Assembly: GCA_022844275.1 (NCBI GenBank)
Contig: JALHMB010000005.1
Location: 517,612 to 581,611, forward strand
Source of the DNA: Hyphomicrobiaceae bacterium
Lineage (GTDB): Bacteria; Pseudomonadota; Alphaproteobacteria; Rhizobiales; Hyphomicrobiaceae
Reading direction: 5' to 3'
DNA: 64,000 nucleotides
Below, one piece after another: positions 46,572-55,229 of this stretch. A program made the translations under genes and the position numbers. The first letter of the stretch is position 1. The number at the start of each line of letters is the position of its first letter. The notes below the pieces were generated by a model. That model saw nothing but the letters and a program-made list of their open reading frames with translations. It did no database searches and was not told the origin of the DNA.

Positions 46572-46590
46572 TGCGTTGCATTCTCCTTCT

Positions 46591-47868
46591 TCAGTTGGCG
46601 GTGAGGGTGTTCGCGCCGCGGTACGGGCGCAGGATGATGTCCTTGTGGACGATGACGCGCAGCGGCCAGCCGGGACGCACGGTGATGGTCGGCTGGACAT
46701 TGAGATGACGCTCGATGAGGCGCTGGCCGGCACGGTTGGTGGTCGACTGCGTTGACAGCTGCAGCGCGCGGATGAGATCGCTGTCGCCAGAACCGCCTAG
46801 GCCGCCGAAAACCAACTCACTGCCGACGCCGAGCACGGTCGCCAGCGCGACGCCCTTCAGCAGTTGCCAGGTGTGAAGGTCGACCTGATCGGCGAGGCCG
46901 GCATATCCGCCGGTATCCGTGGCCGGCAGGCTGTCGATGACGACGGAGGAGCCATCCGGCAGGATGATGCGCTGCCAGATGACGAGCGCCCGCTCCTGGC
47001 CGAACGCGACGACGTTGTCGTACTTGCCGATCAGGCGCGAGCCTTGCGGCAGTAAGAGAAATCGACCGGAGACGGAATCAAAAATGTTCTCCGTGACCTG
47101 GGCGATGACGAAGCCCGGCAGATCGGAATTGAGGCCGGTCACGAGGCTTGCCGCAATGACGGTCCCGGCCATCAACTGATAGGGCGAGGCCGGTGTCTGC
47201 AGGCCGTGCGGATTGTAGATCTCCTTCTCGGGGCCGGAGCGCAGGAACGTCAGCTTGCGCAGGCTCTCCGTCGCGTCCGTGCCGGTGGGTTCGAGGTTGC
47301 CTGCGGTGAGCGCGCGGGCTTGGTCCGCCGCGCGCAACGCGGTCAGCGCACCAGTATCGCCGGCGCTTGGAGCCGACCGCAATTGTAGGCCGGACTCGGC
47401 ACGGGTCGTGTTCTCCTGTGGCGGCGCCTTCAACTGGAGGCGGAAGAAGACCTGGGAGTCCCGTGCCTGCCCCGCCATGCGAGCGAGCCGAGCGCGTTCC
47501 ATCTGTTCGGTCTGGTCGATGGGATCGCCGCCAACCTCGGTCAATTGTGGGATGCCGGATGGCGGACGTACCGGCTCGGGTGGGCGCTCCGTGCGCACGC
47601 CGTCGTACGACGCCGGCAGGCGAGCGAGGCTCTCGGGTGTAGGCTTGTTCTCGACGTTGATAAGTTCACGCGGCGCGCCGACTTGGAGCTTTAGCGGCTG
47701 GAGGGCAACCAGCACCAGGAAGGCGACGAGCAGCAGCACGACGGCCGCACCGCCGATCAGCACTTTGCGGTTGATGCGCGTCACTGGCCGCGGCCGCGCG
47801 CGCAGCTCGAACGTTTCCGGCGCGACCTTCTCGGTCTCGGACTTCTTGGCGGGGTCGGTCTCGCTCAT
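46591..47868 (-). CDS. trbI: Conjugal transfer protein TrbI (VirB10-like)
   Basis: Spans the inner and outer membranes in the mating-pair type IV secretion core. At 425 residues, it has a cytoplasmic N-terminus, TM about residues 37-60 (VLIGGAAVVLLLVAFLVLVAL, split), a proline-rich periplasmic linker, and a C-terminal beta-barrel domain with PYQLMAGTVIAASLVTGLNSD and the TrbI signature RFLLLPQGSRLIGKYD. The ATG overlaps the trbG stop by 4 bases. Confidence 0.95.
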   Translation of the reverse strand: MSETDPAKKSETEKVAPETFELRARPRPVTRINRKVLIGGAAVVLLLVAFLVLVALQPLKLQVGAPRELINVENKPTPESLARLPASYDGVRTERPPEPVRPPSGIPQLTEVGGDPIDQTEQMERARLARMAGQARDSQVFFRLQLKAPPQENTTRAESGLQLRSAPSAGDTGALTALRAADQARALTAGNLEPTGTDATESLRKLTFLRSGPEKEIYNPHGLQTPASPYQLMAGTVIAASLVTGLNSDLPGFVIAQVTENIFDSVSGRFLLLPQGSRLIGKYDNVVAFGQERALVIWQRIILPDGSSVVIDSLPATDTGGYAGLADQVDLHTWQLLKGVALATVLGVGSELVFGGLGGSGDSDLIRALQLSTQSTTNRAGQRLIERHLNVQPTITVRPGWPLRVIVHKDIILRPYRGANTLTAN

Positions 47869-48863
47869 GAGCGTGTCTCCCGCCAGACCGCGTCCGTGCG
47901 GACAATGCGCACGACCCGCTGCGGGGCCGTGCCGAGGCGGAGCTCGGCGGCGGCGAAGAGGCGATCGACGATGTACGTGGTCCCGCGCACCCGGTAGTTG
48001 ACGAGTGCGGACTTGCCGTCCGGGCCGATGACGAACAGGGGCGGCGCTTCGCTCTGCGCGAGGCCTGACGGGAACTGGATGTACACCTTGGCGCCATCAT
48101 CGAAGACCTGGCGCGGCTTCCAGGGCGCATCGCCCTCGATGCGGTAGCGGAAGCGCAGCTGGTCAATGTTGACGCCGCTGTCGGCGGTCGACGCGAGTGG
48201 GACTGCAGCCTCATCGCGCTGCTTGCGCAGCGACACGAGTTCGGCCGCAGGATACGTCCACGACACCGACGCCATGTAGGTCTTGTCGCTCGAACGCATC
48301 TCGAGGTGGTAGGTGCGCCGGTCGGTCGTGATGACGAGGTTGGTCTCGAGGTCAGCGCCGACCGGCTTCACCAGGATGTGGACTTGCGCTTCCTTGCCGT
48401 CGCCACTCGTCGTATCGCCGACCACCCATCGCACGGTGTCACCAGCCGAGACGGAGACGAGCCTTTCGCCTGCCTCGAGCGCGACGTCGGTCACCTGATT
48501 GACGGCGGCATAGAGCTGGTAGAGTGCACCCTTGGTGTAGGGATAGACCTGGATGGCATTGATATAGCCATCCTTGACCGGCTCGACGCGCGCTGCGGCG
48601 TTGGCACCTGTCACGCGCTCTGACGGCGGGCGGGCATCCTTCGTCTTGCCGGCTTCCTTACCGACGGGCTTGAGCTGGCCGGGAAGAGGAAGTGGCGTTG
48701 GCACCTCGACATAGCGGACGGGTGGTTTCGGTTCCGGGTCGCGCCGGGCGGCCAGGGCCGGACTGTCGAGGATGGGGATCTCCGGCACCTTGATGCTGGG
48801 GGTGCAAGCACCGAGGCCACCCGACACAACAAGAGCAACTGCAATAGAACGCAACGTGCTCAT
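47865..48863 (-). CDS. trbG: Conjugal transfer protein TrbG (VirB9-like)
   Basis: Periplasmic outer-membrane-core component of the type IV secretion system. At 332 residues, the signal peptide ends VVSGGLGACTPS with a lipobox-like Cys. The N-terminal VirB9 domain has IQVYPYTKGALYQLYAAV, and the C-terminal domain SVSWTYPAAELV, FRYRIEGDAPWKPRQVFDDG and QFPSGLAQSEAPPLFV (in pieces). It overlaps both neighbours by ATGA, so it is tightly coupled with trbF and trbI. Confidence 0.94.
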   Translation of the reverse strand: MSTLRSIAVALVVSGGLGACTPSIKVPEIPILDSPALAARRDPEPKPPVRYVEVPTPLPLPGQLKPVGKEAGKTKDARPPSERVTGANAAARVEPVKDGYINAIQVYPYTKGALYQLYAAVNQVTDVALEAGERLVSVSAGDTVRWVVGDTTSGDGKEAQVHILVKPVGADLETNLVITTDRRTYHLEMRSSDKTYMASVSWTYPAAELVSLRKQRDEAAVPLASTADSGVNIDQLRFRYRIEGDAPWKPRQVFDDGAKVYIQFPSGLAQSEAPPLFVIGPDGKSALVNYRVRGTTYIVDRLFAAAELRLGTAPQRVVRIVRTDAVWRETRS

Positions 48864-49558
48864 TTGGACTCTCCGGCGGTGACGTCCTGGGACCAGTTGA
48901 AGGCGTGCACGTAGATGCCGAGCGGGTTCTTGCGCACCGCGTCGACGGTTCGGGGTGGCGTGATGACGATCGAGAAGAGGCCGGTGAGGCGTTTGGTGTC
49001 TCTCACCGCCCCGCCCTCAAAAGTTCGTTCCAGCCAGCGCACCTGGAAGGACCTGTCCGAGGCGCGCACGACGCTCGTCACGTCGACGGCAACGGTTTGG
49101 CGGCCGACCCGCGCGAATGGATCGTTGTCGCGCGCGTACTCGTTCAGCGTGACCGCGGCCTTGTCGGTCACGAAGTCATAGGCCTTGAGCCAGTTCTGCC
49201 GCACAACGACGGGATCGATCGACAGCGCGCGCACGTTGTCGACGAAGCGGGCGAGGTGATAGCCGATCTGAGCGTCGTTGGGCGCATAGGTCTCGACCGC
49301 CGGCCCGACGGCACGCGCGCCACCGCGCGAGTCCACCTCGACGATGTAGGGCACGATCGCGCTCGTTCGTCCGATCCAGAGGAGGATGGCCGCGAGCAGG
49401 AGCGACAGCCCAAGGCTGCCGACCGCCACGAGGCGCCAGTTGTGCGCCTGTACGCGCGCACTGCCCATGCGCTCGTCCCAGGCCTGCGCGGCCTTCTGGT
49501 AGGGCGTGACCGGTTCCGGCGTCTCGCCGTAGCGCAAGGTCGATCGCTTGAAGGCCAT
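48860..49558 (-). CDS. trbF: Conjugal transfer protein TrbF (VirB8-like)
   Basis: Bitopic inner-membrane assembly factor of the type IV secretion system. At 232 residues, it has a cytoplasmic YQKAAQAWDERMGSARVQA, one TM (about residues 44-62, LVAVGSLGLSLLLAAILLW) and a periplasmic NTF2-like VirB8 domain (APNDAQIGYHLARFVDNVRALSIDPV split, SFQVRWLERTFEGGAV). The motif LFSIVITPPRTVDAVRKNPLGIYV (split) is family-typical. Lies 14 bases after the trbL stop. Confidence 0.94.
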   Translation of the reverse strand: MAFKRSTLRYGETPEPVTPYQKAAQAWDERMGSARVQAHNWRLVAVGSLGLSLLLAAILLWIGRTSAIVPYIVEVDSRGGARAVGPAVETYAPNDAQIGYHLARFVDNVRALSIDPVVVRQNWLKAYDFVTDKAAVTLNEYARDNDPFARVGRQTVAVDVTSVVRASDRSFQVRWLERTFEGGAVRDTKRLTGLFSIVITPPRTVDAVRKNPLGIYVHAFNWSQDVTAGESK

Positions 49559-49572
49559 GGCTTCTGTCCCCC

Positions 49573-50850
49573 CTACGTCTTGTTCTTGAGATCGGGGCCG
49601 CCGCTGCTAGCCGCGCGGTCGCCGTCGCGCAGCGCGTGCGCAGCCATCAACCCCGCCTGGGTCACGCGTTGGCGGCGGGCGAGGCTCTGTGCCCATGCCG
49701 GCGGGCCAGATGCCGGCGCGCTGCCGCCGGAAAGATCGGCGTCGGGGCCATTGCCGCCGCCCTCTCCCGACGGGGCCGCATCTCGGTATCCCTGTGCGGC
49801 GCCGTGGCGATAGGCGTTGCGCAGCGGCGCCGTTGCCGATGCAGCCATGCGCGAGGTCGGCCCGGTAACAGTCGCTCTCGCGACGCCGGCAGCACCACCC
49901 GCCTCATAGGCGGCACCGACACGGCCCGAGAGCGACGCCGCCGACTTGATCGCGCCACCGGCCATGCGGGCCGCGCCGGCCGTCGCGATCCCGCCGGCAA
50001 CTGCCGTGCCGCCCAATGCAGCCGTGGTCGCAACCGCGGCGCCGGCGCCGAGTTGAGGCGCGCCGGTGATCAGGCCTGCAGCAATGCCAGGAACGAAGAT
50101 GGCGAGGCCGAAGACGGCAATCGCGCCAAGAATGCAGGAGGCCGCCTGCGTCAGCGTCACCTCGCCGGTCGGGCGCATAACCGTGCCGAAGATCGACGAG
50201 CCGATGCCAACCACAATGGCCAGCACCATGAGCTTGATGCCGGACGAAATGACATTGCCGAGCACGCGCTCAGCAAGAAACGCCGTCTGTCCAAACAGCG
50301 CGAACGGCACCAGCACGAAGCCCGCCAACACTGTCAGCTTGAACTCGATGATGGTGATGAAGAGCTGGACCGACAGAACGAAGAAGGCGAGCAGCACGAT
50401 CACCCAGGCCAGCATCAGCACGGCGATCGTCACGAAGTTCGAAAAGAACGTCGTGATGCCGATCAGCTCGCCAGCTTTCTCGAGCAGCGGCTTCGACGCC
50501 GTGAACCCGGTCGAGGCGACAAACCCCGGCCGCATCAGATCGGCCGACGTCAGCGACGTCCCCGTGGCCTTCAAACCGAGACCCGCGAACGACTGGAAGA
50601 TGATGTCGGCTAGGTTCTGAAAATTCGACAGCAGCAGCGCGAAGAACCCGACATACAACACCTTGCGGATGAGCTGAGCGACAACATTGTCCTCGCCCAT
50701 CAGCGCCCAGAATAATCCAGCGAGCGTGATGTCTATCGCAACCAGGATGCTCGTCAGAAACGCCACGTCGCCGGCAAGCAACCCGAAGCCGCTGTCAATG
50801 TATCGACTGAACGTCGCTGTGAACTGGTCGATGATTGCGAGATCGTCCAT
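49573..50850 (-). CDS. trbL: Conjugal transfer protein TrbL (VirB6-like)
   Basis: Polytopic inner-membrane channel component, 425 residues with six to seven TM helices (clusters about 20-45, 62-80, 130-175, 180-205, 215-260 and 265-290). The start is MDDLAIIDQFTATFSRYIDSGF. The central motif VLAGFVLVPFALFGQTAFLAERVLGNVISSG (split) is diagnostic. The C-terminal 130 residues are Ala/Gly-rich and low complexity, as usual. A 294-base gap containing a structured element separates it from the preceding trbJ portion. Confidence 0.93.
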   Translation of the reverse strand: MDDLAIIDQFTATFSRYIDSGFGLLAGDVAFLTSILVAIDITLAGLFWALMGEDNVVAQLIRKVLYVGFFALLLSNFQNLADIIFQSFAGLGLKATGTSLTSADLMRPGFVASTGFTASKPLLEKAGELIGITTFFSNFVTIAVLMLAWVIVLLAFFVLSVQLFITIIEFKLTVLAGFVLVPFALFGQTAFLAERVLGNVISSGIKLMVLAIVVGIGSSIFGTVMRPTGEVTLTQAASCILGAIAVFGLAIFVPGIAAGLITGAPQLGAGAAVATTAALGGTAVAGGIATAGAARMAGGAIKSAASLSGRVGAAYEAGGAAGVARATVTGPTSRMAASATAPLRNAYRHGAAQGYRDAAPSGEGGGNGPDADLSGGSAPASGPPAWAQSLARRQRVTQAGLMAAHALRDGDRAASSGGPDLKNKT

Positions 50851-50977
50851 ATGCTTCTCAAGCTCCGGGCAAGGCTCCGCGGTCGGCGAAAATCGCGTTC
50901 GCCGTTGTTCGTGTCAGGGGTGAATGGTCAGGCTTCGGTTATTGTCGTCGTCGGTGCCCGCGGTGGCGTCGCTGCGC

Positions 50978-51103
50978 GAGCGGGCTGCCGCCCGCGCCCG
51001 CTTGAGGGACGTGTCCCTCAAACTCCCTCCTTCTTTCAAACTTCAAAAGACGGGTGGCCCGGCGGGTGTCCCGCCGGCTGGGGTGCGGGGCCGGCCCCGC
51101 TCG
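50978..51103 (-). repeat. Four-hairpin element, copy 1 (between trbJ and trbL)
   Basis: Hairpins H1 GCGGGC/GCCCGC (50980-50995), H2 TTGAGGGAC/GTCCCTCAA (51002-51021), H3 CCGGCGGG/CCCGCCGG (51059-51077) and H4 GCGGGG/CCCCGC (51085-51100), in that order with an AT-richer linker between H2 and H3. It fills most of the trbL-trbJ gap. A second copy with the same order lies at 55064-55187, with base changes that keep the pairs. It encodes no obvious protein. Possible roles are a mobile repeat, an RNA stability element or a translational regulator. Confidence 0.75.
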
Positions 51104-51144
51104 CGAAGCGACTGTTTGCGCGAACATCGAGGTTGCTCCCATTC

Positions 51145-51975
51145 TTATCGACGAGCGGAGTACGCAGACCCCGTGCCGACGAAGGATTTGAAGCGTTGGC
51201 GGGCTTCATCCTCGGTCGCGAGGTTGCGGGCGCGGCTGATGGTTTCGGCGCGATGCTGCGCGGCGAGCAGACCTTGCAGTGCGAGGGACTGCTTGACGGC
51301 GAGGCCTGTGAGCTCGTTACCGGCTTGCGTGGCATCGAGCGCGCCGGCGGCGTCGCGTGATCGCGTCATGGCGTCGCCGAGGAGGCGTGTGTCGGTTTCG
51401 ATGCCGTCGGCGATCTGGCCTTGCAGGAGGGCTGCGCGTTTGAGGCCGGCGTATTCCTCGTCCCATCGGGTCTTGGCGTTGCGCAACACGTCATTGGACG
51501 AGAGCGCGGCCGAGACTTGGAATGGGAAAAGGCGTTCGTAGGTGGATTGCGTTTGCTGGAGTTTTAGCGCTATGCCCTGGCCGGCGTGGAGTTGGGTTTG
51601 AATACCGGTCAGGGTGCGCTGAAGGTCGGGTGACAGGGTGCCACCGAGCCGCGTTAGGTTCTGATCCATGCGCAGGATCATCTGCGCCTGGTTCTGCAGG
51701 GCACGGACTTGAGTGTTGATCTGCTCGAGGGCACGGGCTGCCGACAGCAGGTTCTGCTGGTAGTTCGCGGGATCGAAGACGGTCAGCGCGTTCGCACTCG
51801 GCGGTAGTGCAGAGCTCGCTAGGAGTGCCAGTGCGAGCGCGGTGGCAACGCCGCGTGACGCGCGCCGTCGTGCGGCGCGATTGGGCTTGGCCGATAAGGG
51901 GAATTGCGCCAGATGCTCAAGAAGATCGTCGCGGACTGTTGGTAACGCCGCTGGCTCCGGCGCTGCTTTCGGCAT
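51145..51975 (-). other. trbJ: TrbJ portion of the fusion, with a possible internal start
   Basis: The TrbJ (VirB5-like, periplasmic pilus-tip or mating-pair) part of the joined frame. An in-frame ATG at 51975 (MPKAAPEPAALPTV) could start a 276-residue TrbJ with 40 residues before the signal peptide; no good ribosome site precedes it. The mature protein begins at LTVFDP and is mostly helical (ALEQINTQVRALQNQ), ending TEDEARQRFKSFVGTG as in other TrbJ proteins. Confidence 0.6.
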
Positions 51976-54474
51976 GTCGGTTTGGGACGTGTCGGACGTC
52001 GGAGGGGGTGTCGTCGAAACGATGCGGGGCAGCGGTGGCGGCGTGGTCCGCGGGCGCTTGGCGCCGGGAAATGACGCCAGGAGATCTGCCGCCCAGGTGA
52101 GGCCTTTGGCACGCAGGACGGCATCGGCGAAGCCGGCCTCTGTTGCTTCGGCGATGGCGCGATCGATGAGCTTCTGGTCGTCGGGCGATGAGGCGGCCGT
52201 GAATGCCAGTGCTACTGGACCGAGGCCGAGCTCGAACAGCCGGTTGCCCTGCGCCGACTGCACGTAGTAGTCGCGCTTGGGCGCGGCGAGACCGAGGATC
52301 TCGATCTGACGGCCATTGAGGCCGAACCGCTCGTAGACCGCGCGCATCTGCGGCTCGAGGGCGCGGTCATTGGGAAGGAAGATGCGCGTCGGGCAGCTCT
52401 CGATCAGGGCAGGCGCGATTGCTGAGCGCTCGATGTCCGCGAGCGATTGCGTGGCGAACAGCACGGCGACGTTCTTCTTGCGCAGGGTCTTGAGCCACTC
52501 GCGGATGCGAGCGGCGAACATCGGTTCGTCGAGGAACGTCCAGGCTTCGTCGAGCACGAGCAGCGTCGGTCGGCCGTCGAAGCGAGCCTCGAGGCGGTGG
52601 AAGAGATAGGTCAGCACCGGTGGGATCAGCCGCTTGTGCTGCATGAGCGGCTCCATCTCGACGTGCAGTATGTCATTGAGCGCCAGGTTCTCGGTCGCGC
52701 CGTCGAGCAGACGACCATAGGGGCCTTCGAGCGTGTACGGCGCCAGTGCCTGGCTGAGCGCTGAGGACTGCACGAGCACGGCGAGGCCGGTTAGCGTGCG
52801 CTCGGCCTTCGGTGCCGATGCGAGGCTCTTCAAGGCGGTCCAAAGCGCGTCCTTGATCTCGGGCGTGATCGTCAAGCCCTCATTGAGGATGAGACCGCTC
52901 ACCCATTCGAGCGCGAAGGCCAATTCGCCGGGCTCGTCGATGCGGGCGAGCGGCTGCAGCGACAGCGTGCCCTCGAGACCGAGCTCGATGCTTTCTCCGC
53001 CCATGACGAGGGAAGCCGCGCGTGCCGATCGGCCACGATCGAAGATCGCGACCTGCGCGCCGATGAAGCGACGGAACTGCATTGCCAGCAGGGAGAGCAG
53101 GACTGACTTGCCGGAGCCGGTCGGGCCGACCACAAAGGCATGACCGACATCGCCGTTGTGCAGGTCGAGGCGAAAGGGGGTAGCACCGCGCGTCTCCGTC
53201 ATCATCAGCGGCGGTGCATCGAGATGCCGGTTTTTCTCCGGACCGGCCCACACCGCCGAGACCGGCATCATGTGCGCGAGGTTGAGCGTATGGACGATCG
53301 GCTGGCGCACATTGGCATAGGGGTTGCCGGGGAGCGATCCGAGCCACGCTTCGACAGCATTCAGCGTTTCGCGGATCGTTGTGAAGCCGCGGCTGTTGAT
53401 AATCCGCTCCAGCGCCAGCAGCTTCTCATCGGCGCGCTTAGGATCGGTATCGCCGACGACGAGCGTCGTCGTTAGGTAGCCGAAGGCGACGTCATCGGCG
53501 CCAAGCTCCTGCAACGCCTCGTCTGCATCAGCGGCCTTGTTGTCGGCATCGGAGTCGACCAGGGTTGTCTCGCGATTAAACATGACCTCGCGAAGGATTG
53601 CTGCAACGGACTTCCTCTTGGCGAACCACTGTCGTCGGAGCTTCGTGAGCTGGCGGTTAGCCTGGATCTTGTCGAGGGCGATCCAGCGTGTCGTCCATCG
53701 GTAGGCAAAGCCGAGATCATTGAGCGCGTCGAGCAGACCGGGCGTCGTCGTGTTCGGGAACCCCGTCACAGTCAGCAGGCGCAAATGCTGGCGCCCGAGC
53801 TTCGGCTCGACGCCGCCAAGAAATGACGTATCGCAAAGGATGGCATCGAGGTGCGTCGGAACGGCCGGCACCGTCACAGGATGGCGTTTGTCGGAGATCG
53901 TTCCGTGCAGATAGGTGAGCGTCTCGACATCATCGACCGCCTCTGCTTCTGGCAGGATAGACGACAAGAGTTCCAGCGCCCGCGTTGTCTCCGTCTCGAA
54001 CCAGGCGAGCTGGCCCCAGACGTCGGCTTCGTCGCTGTAGCCTTCCTGGCGCTCATACAGAAGCCGCTCGGCGCGGCCCTGATGCTCGGGCGGCGGCAGA
54101 AAAAGAAGCGTCAGATAGTACCGGCTCTCATGGTGCGCGCCGTCGGCCGAGAAGGCGGCGTAGCGCTCCTGATCGACGAGCCACGATGCGGCATCGGCGA
54201 AACGATGTCCCGGATACTGGTTGGCCGGCACACGCTCGGCCTCGAAGAACAAGGCCCAGCCCTCGCCAAAGCGGCGCAGCACGTTATTCAGACGCGCCGA
54301 GACTGCGACGAGCTCAGCATCCGTTGCGCTGTCGAGGTCGGGACCGCGATAGCGGATCGTGCGCTGGAAGGAACCATCCTTGTTGAGGACGATGCCGGGG
54401 GCGACCAAACTGGCCCAGGGCAGATAGTCGGCGAGTCCGGTTGCGGTCTTGCGGTATTCGGCGAGATTCAGCAT
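51145..54474 (-). CDS. trbE: Fused TrbE-TrbJ: conjugation ATPase joined to mating-pair protein
   Basis: One 1,109-residue frame starting MLNLAEYRKTATGLADYLPW at 54474. Residues 1-805 are TrbE/VirB4: Walker A GPTGSGKS (450-457), Walker B LLVLDEAW (about 638-645), the ATQSLADI motif and the usual VirB4 C-terminus GLTWAADLLASFPGA. After a Pro/Thr linker the frame continues without stop into TrbJ/VirB5: signal-like RRASRGVATALALALLASSA (split) ending PPSANA near residue 896, then LTVFDPANYQQNLLSAAR and QAQMILRMDQNLTRLGG. These are normally two genes. Either the fusion is genuine, or TrbJ is made from an internal ATG at 51975, or a stop has been lost. Confidence 0.93.
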   Translation of the reverse strand: MLNLAEYRKTATGLADYLPWASLVAPGIVLNKDGSFQRTIRYRGPDLDSATDAELVAVSARLNNVLRRFGEGWALFFEAERVPANQYPGHRFADAASWLVDQERYAAFSADGAHHESRYYLTLLFLPPPEHQGRAERLLYERQEGYSDEADVWGQLAWFETETTRALELLSSILPEAEAVDDVETLTYLHGTISDKRHPVTVPAVPTHLDAILCDTSFLGGVEPKLGRQHLRLLTVTGFPNTTTPGLLDALNDLGFAYRWTTRWIALDKIQANRQLTKLRRQWFAKRKSVAAILREVMFNRETTLVDSDADNKAADADEALQELGADDVAFGYLTTTLVVGDTDPKRADEKLLALERIINSRGFTTIRETLNAVEAWLGSLPGNPYANVRQPIVHTLNLAHMMPVSAVWAGPEKNRHLDAPPLMMTETRGATPFRLDLHNGDVGHAFVVGPTGSGKSVLLSLLAMQFRRFIGAQVAIFDRGRSARAASLVMGGESIELGLEGTLSLQPLARIDEPGELAFALEWVSGLILNEGLTITPEIKDALWTALKSLASAPKAERTLTGLAVLVQSSALSQALAPYTLEGPYGRLLDGATENLALNDILHVEMEPLMQHKRLIPPVLTYLFHRLEARFDGRPTLLVLDEAWTFLDEPMFAARIREWLKTLRKKNVAVLFATQSLADIERSAIAPALIESCPTRIFLPNDRALEPQMRAVYERFGLNGRQIEILGLAAPKRDYYVQSAQGNRLFELGLGPVALAFTAASSPDDQKLIDRAIAEATEAGFADAVLRAKGLTWAADLLASFPGAKRPRTTPPPLPRIVSTTPPPTSDTSQTDMPKAAPEPAALPTVRDDLLEHLAQFPLSAKPNRAARRRASRGVATALALALLASSALPPSANALTVFDPANYQQNLLSAARALEQINTQVRALQNQAQMILRMDQNLTRLGGTLSPDLQRTLTGIQTQLHAGQGIALKLQQTQSTYERLFPFQVSAALSSNDVLRNAKTRWDEEYAGLKRAALLQGQIADGIETDTRLLGDAMTRSRDAAGALDATQAGNELTGLAVKQSLALQGLLAAQHRAETISRARNLATEDEARQRFKSFVGTGSAYSARR

Positions 54475-54740
54475 GAGAGCGCTCCTTTGTGACGGGCGTG
54501 GCGGGAAAGAACGGTCAAAAACTCCGGGTCCTTGCGCGTGACCCAGACGGCAAAGGCGTGACCAACGAGCCAGATGATGAGACCAGCGATCCACAGCCGC
54601 AGACCAAGTCCGATCGCGGCAGCAAGCGTTCCGTTGAGGATCGCGAAGCTGCGCGGCGCACCGGCGAGCAGGATCGGCTCCGTCAACGATCGGTGCAGGG
54701 CGACTTCAAAACCAGGAAGCGAGGTCGGTTGTCCGAGCAT
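54468..54740 (-). CDS. trbD: Conjugal transfer protein TrbD (VirB3-like)
   Basis: A 90-residue small inner-membrane protein of the type IV secretion system, with two adjacent TM helices in residues about 33-70 (NGTLAAAIGLGLRLW and IAGLIIWLVGHAFAVWV). It starts MLGQPTSLPGFEVALHRSL and ends DPEFLTVLSRHARHK, both diagnostic. The stop overlaps the trbE start by 7 bases. Confidence 0.93.
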   Translation of the reverse strand: MLGQPTSLPGFEVALHRSLTEPILLAGAPRSFAILNGTLAAAIGLGLRLWIAGLIIWLVGHAFAVWVTRKDPEFLTVLSRHARHKGALSC

Positions 54741-54761
54741 GGTGATGGCAACTCCGTAACG

Positions 54762-55229
54762 TCAGTCGATGAGCGCGCCGCCAGCGAACGAAAAAAACGT
54801 CAGGAAGAACGACGTGGCGGCAAAAGCGATCGAGAGCCCGAATACGATCTGCAGCAGCCGGCGAAGTCCGCCGCCCATGTCGCCGAACGCAAGGCTCAAG
54901 CCGGTGACGATGATGATGACGACCGCGATGACCTTCGCGACCGGGCCCTCGATCGACTCGAGAATGCGCTGCAGCGGCGCCTCCCACGGCATGCCGGAAC
55001 CGGCGGCCATGGCGGGCGTGCACATCAATGTTGTTATGACGAAGCAGATTATTCGCTTCGCGAACGGGCCGCGGGCCCGTACCCGCTTGGGGGACGTGTC
55101 CCCCAAACCCTCTCTTTTTCTCGATTCATAAAAGGCGGGTGGTCCGGCGGGTGCCCCGCCGGGCGGGTCGCAGGGCGGCAGCCCTGCTGCGAAGCATTCA
55201 TTGGCATCTGCACGCGCGCGCATCGTCAT
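54762..55229 (-). CDS. trbC: Conjugal transfer protein TrbC (prepilin, VirB2-like) with extended N-terminus
   Basis: The pilin subunit. The conserved part is AKRIICFVITTLMCTPAMA (signal), then GSGMPWEAPLQRILESIEGP and two TM helices (VAKVIAVVIIIVTGLSLAF and LLQIVFGLSIAFAATSFFL). The only start with the expected ATGA coupling to trbB is 55229, which forces 50 extra residues before the signal. Those residues are encoded by copy 2 of the four-hairpin element. The N-terminal extension is therefore probably an insertion product rather than part of the ancestral gene. Confidence 0.88.
   Translation of the reverse strand: MTMRARADANECFAAGLPPCDPPGGAPAGPPAFYESRKREGLGDTSPKRVRARGPFAKRIICFVITTLMCTPAMAAGSGMPWEAPLQRILESIEGPVAKVIAVVIIIVTGLSLAFGDMGGGLRRLLQIVFGLSIAFAATSFFLTFFSFAGGALID
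55062..55190 (-). repeat. Four-hairpin element, copy 2 (inside the 5' end of trbC)
   Basis: H1 ACGGGC/GCCCGT (55064-55080), H2 TTGGGGGAC/GTCCCCCAA (55087-55106), H3 CCGGCGGG/CCCGCCGG (55144-55162), H4 GCAGGGC/GCCCTGC (55170-55187). Compared with copy 1, H1 changes a G-C pair to A-T, H2 an A-T to G-C, and H4 a G-C to A-T, each on both sides of the stem. The reading frame of trbC passes through without stops. Confidence 0.75.

Noticed and set aside
50939..51142. 67-codon frame between trbJ and trbL as a TrbK-type entry-exclusion lipoprotein
   Set aside because: No signal peptide or lipobox Cys. The stretch is the hairpin element, and its translation is Arg/Pro/Gly-rich.
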